In this document: positions 6,723 to 7,035 of the stretch, in pieces
Numbering within the stretch: position 1 is the first letter of the stretch
Layout of the letters: every line of letters begins with the position of its first letter
Origin: Actinomycetota bacterium
Lineage (GTDB): Bacteria > Actinomycetota > Acidimicrobiia > IMCC26256 > BP-133
DNA: 7,035 nucleotides
Assembly: GCA_030838815.1 (NCBI GenBank)
Contig: JAUZEX010000534.1
Span: 1 to 7,035 of the forward strand
Direction: 5' to 3'
The notes under the pieces: generated by a model
Databases searched by the model: none
Seen by the model: only the letters and a program-made list of their open reading frames with translations
Told to the model about the DNA's origin: nothing
Translations under genes and position numbers: made by a program

Positions 6723-7035
6723 GGCGCGGCGAGACTTCTTGACCCGCCTGAAGATCCGCCCGGTCCCGAGCAACGCGACCGCCAAGGTCACGTAGGGGGC
6801 GGTGTCGGCCCCGCTCTTCGGGAGAGGGCCGGTGGCCGTACGGCTCTGAGCCTCCGCCTTGGTGCTGACATTGTCTGCTCCGGCGGCCGCCGCTGATCGG
6901 GTCACCGCCGACCGGGTGAGGGAGATCGAGGAGGTCGAGGTCATGACGCCCGAGGCCGACTCGTTCGAGCTGTCGGCCTGGCCGTGCGGGGCCGGCCGGT
7001 CGCTGCTGGCGACGCCGGTCGCCGGTCGGGGCAGG
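6720..7035 (-). CDS. C-terminal end of a sortase-anchored (LPxTG-like) surface protein, 5' part outside window
   Basis: The frame is open from the right edge to TGA at 6720-6722, giving 104 visible residues. Most of it is a Ser/Ala/Thr-rich, probably unstructured stalk. The end carries a textbook wall-sorting signal: LPKSG (6810-6824), then ADTAP, a hydrophobic helix (YVTLAVALLG) and a basic tail (RIFRRVKKSRRA). LPKSG is an LPxTG variant with Ser for Thr; sortases cut such motifs between T/S and G and join the protein to the peptidoglycan. A Met at 6944 is unlikely to be the start: no signal peptide follows and the same composition continues upstream to the edge. The functional domain is therefore not visible. 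It shares no promoter with the T7SS genes and its tail-to-tail position alone does not tie it to them. Confidence 0.75.
   Translation of the reverse strand, partial: LPRPATGVASSDRPAPHGQADSSNESASGVMTSTSSISLTRSAVTRSAAAAGADNVSTKAEAQSRTATGPLPKSGADTAPYVTLAVALLGTGRIFRRVKKSRRA

Noticed and set aside
1..7035. tRNA, rRNA, CRISPR array, insertion sequence or attachment site
   Set aside because: No cloverleaf-like gene, no spaced direct repeats, no transposase and no terminal repeats were seen on either strand by eye; nearly all bases are in supported coding genes.

Overview
The window is very GC-rich, with dense coding on one strand and no gene-free stretch longer than about 150 bases. The gene content (an EccC/EssC-type FtsK-SpoIIIE ATPase, WXG100-type proteins, a protein with the actinobacterial T7SS-signal architecture and an LPxTG-like surface protein) points to a high-GC Gram-positive, i.e. 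Actinomycetota. It does not look like a mycobacterial ESX locus: the ATPase carries an N-terminal FHA domain as in Firmicutes EssC, and no EccB, EccD, EccE or mycosin is visible. A non-mycobacterial, possibly deep-branching actinobacterium is my inference.

Layout. A four-gene set runs leftward from about 5991 to the left edge: (i) a 97-aa WXG100/Esx protein (5698-5991) with WQG turn and YxxxE tail motif; (ii) a 1422-aa FHA-containing EccC-like motor (1371-5639) with three FtsK-type nucleotide-binding domains; (iii) a 97-aa EspC/DUF2580-like helical protein (1069-1362) ending in YxxxD; (iv) a GTG-started protein (1-1069, cut by the window edge) with an N-terminal WXG-bearing T7SS signal domain, a proline-rich linker and a long hydrophobic region, typical of polymorphic T7SS effectors. 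Genes ii-iv are packed tightly (8-nt gap, then a TAGTG stop/start overlap); genes i and ii are separated by 58 bp with a strong GC hairpin at the esx stop codon.

A 146-bp divergent intergenic region (5992-6137) separates this operon from a rightward gene (6138-6719) for a single-pass membrane protein whose external domain resembles the SAF/RcpC (CpaB-like) fold. Its stop codon abuts, with zero spacing, the stop codon of a leftward gene entering from the right edge (6720-7035), which encodes the C-terminus of a wall-anchored protein (LPKSG, hydrophobic helix, basic tail).

Working model (inference): the Esx protein and the EspC-like/effector pair are substrates of the EccC-like motor; the EspC-like protein probably partners the effector, whose toxic domain lies beyond the left edge. 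The divergent SAF-like protein is a candidate envelope accessory of this reduced T7SS, but only its position supports that.
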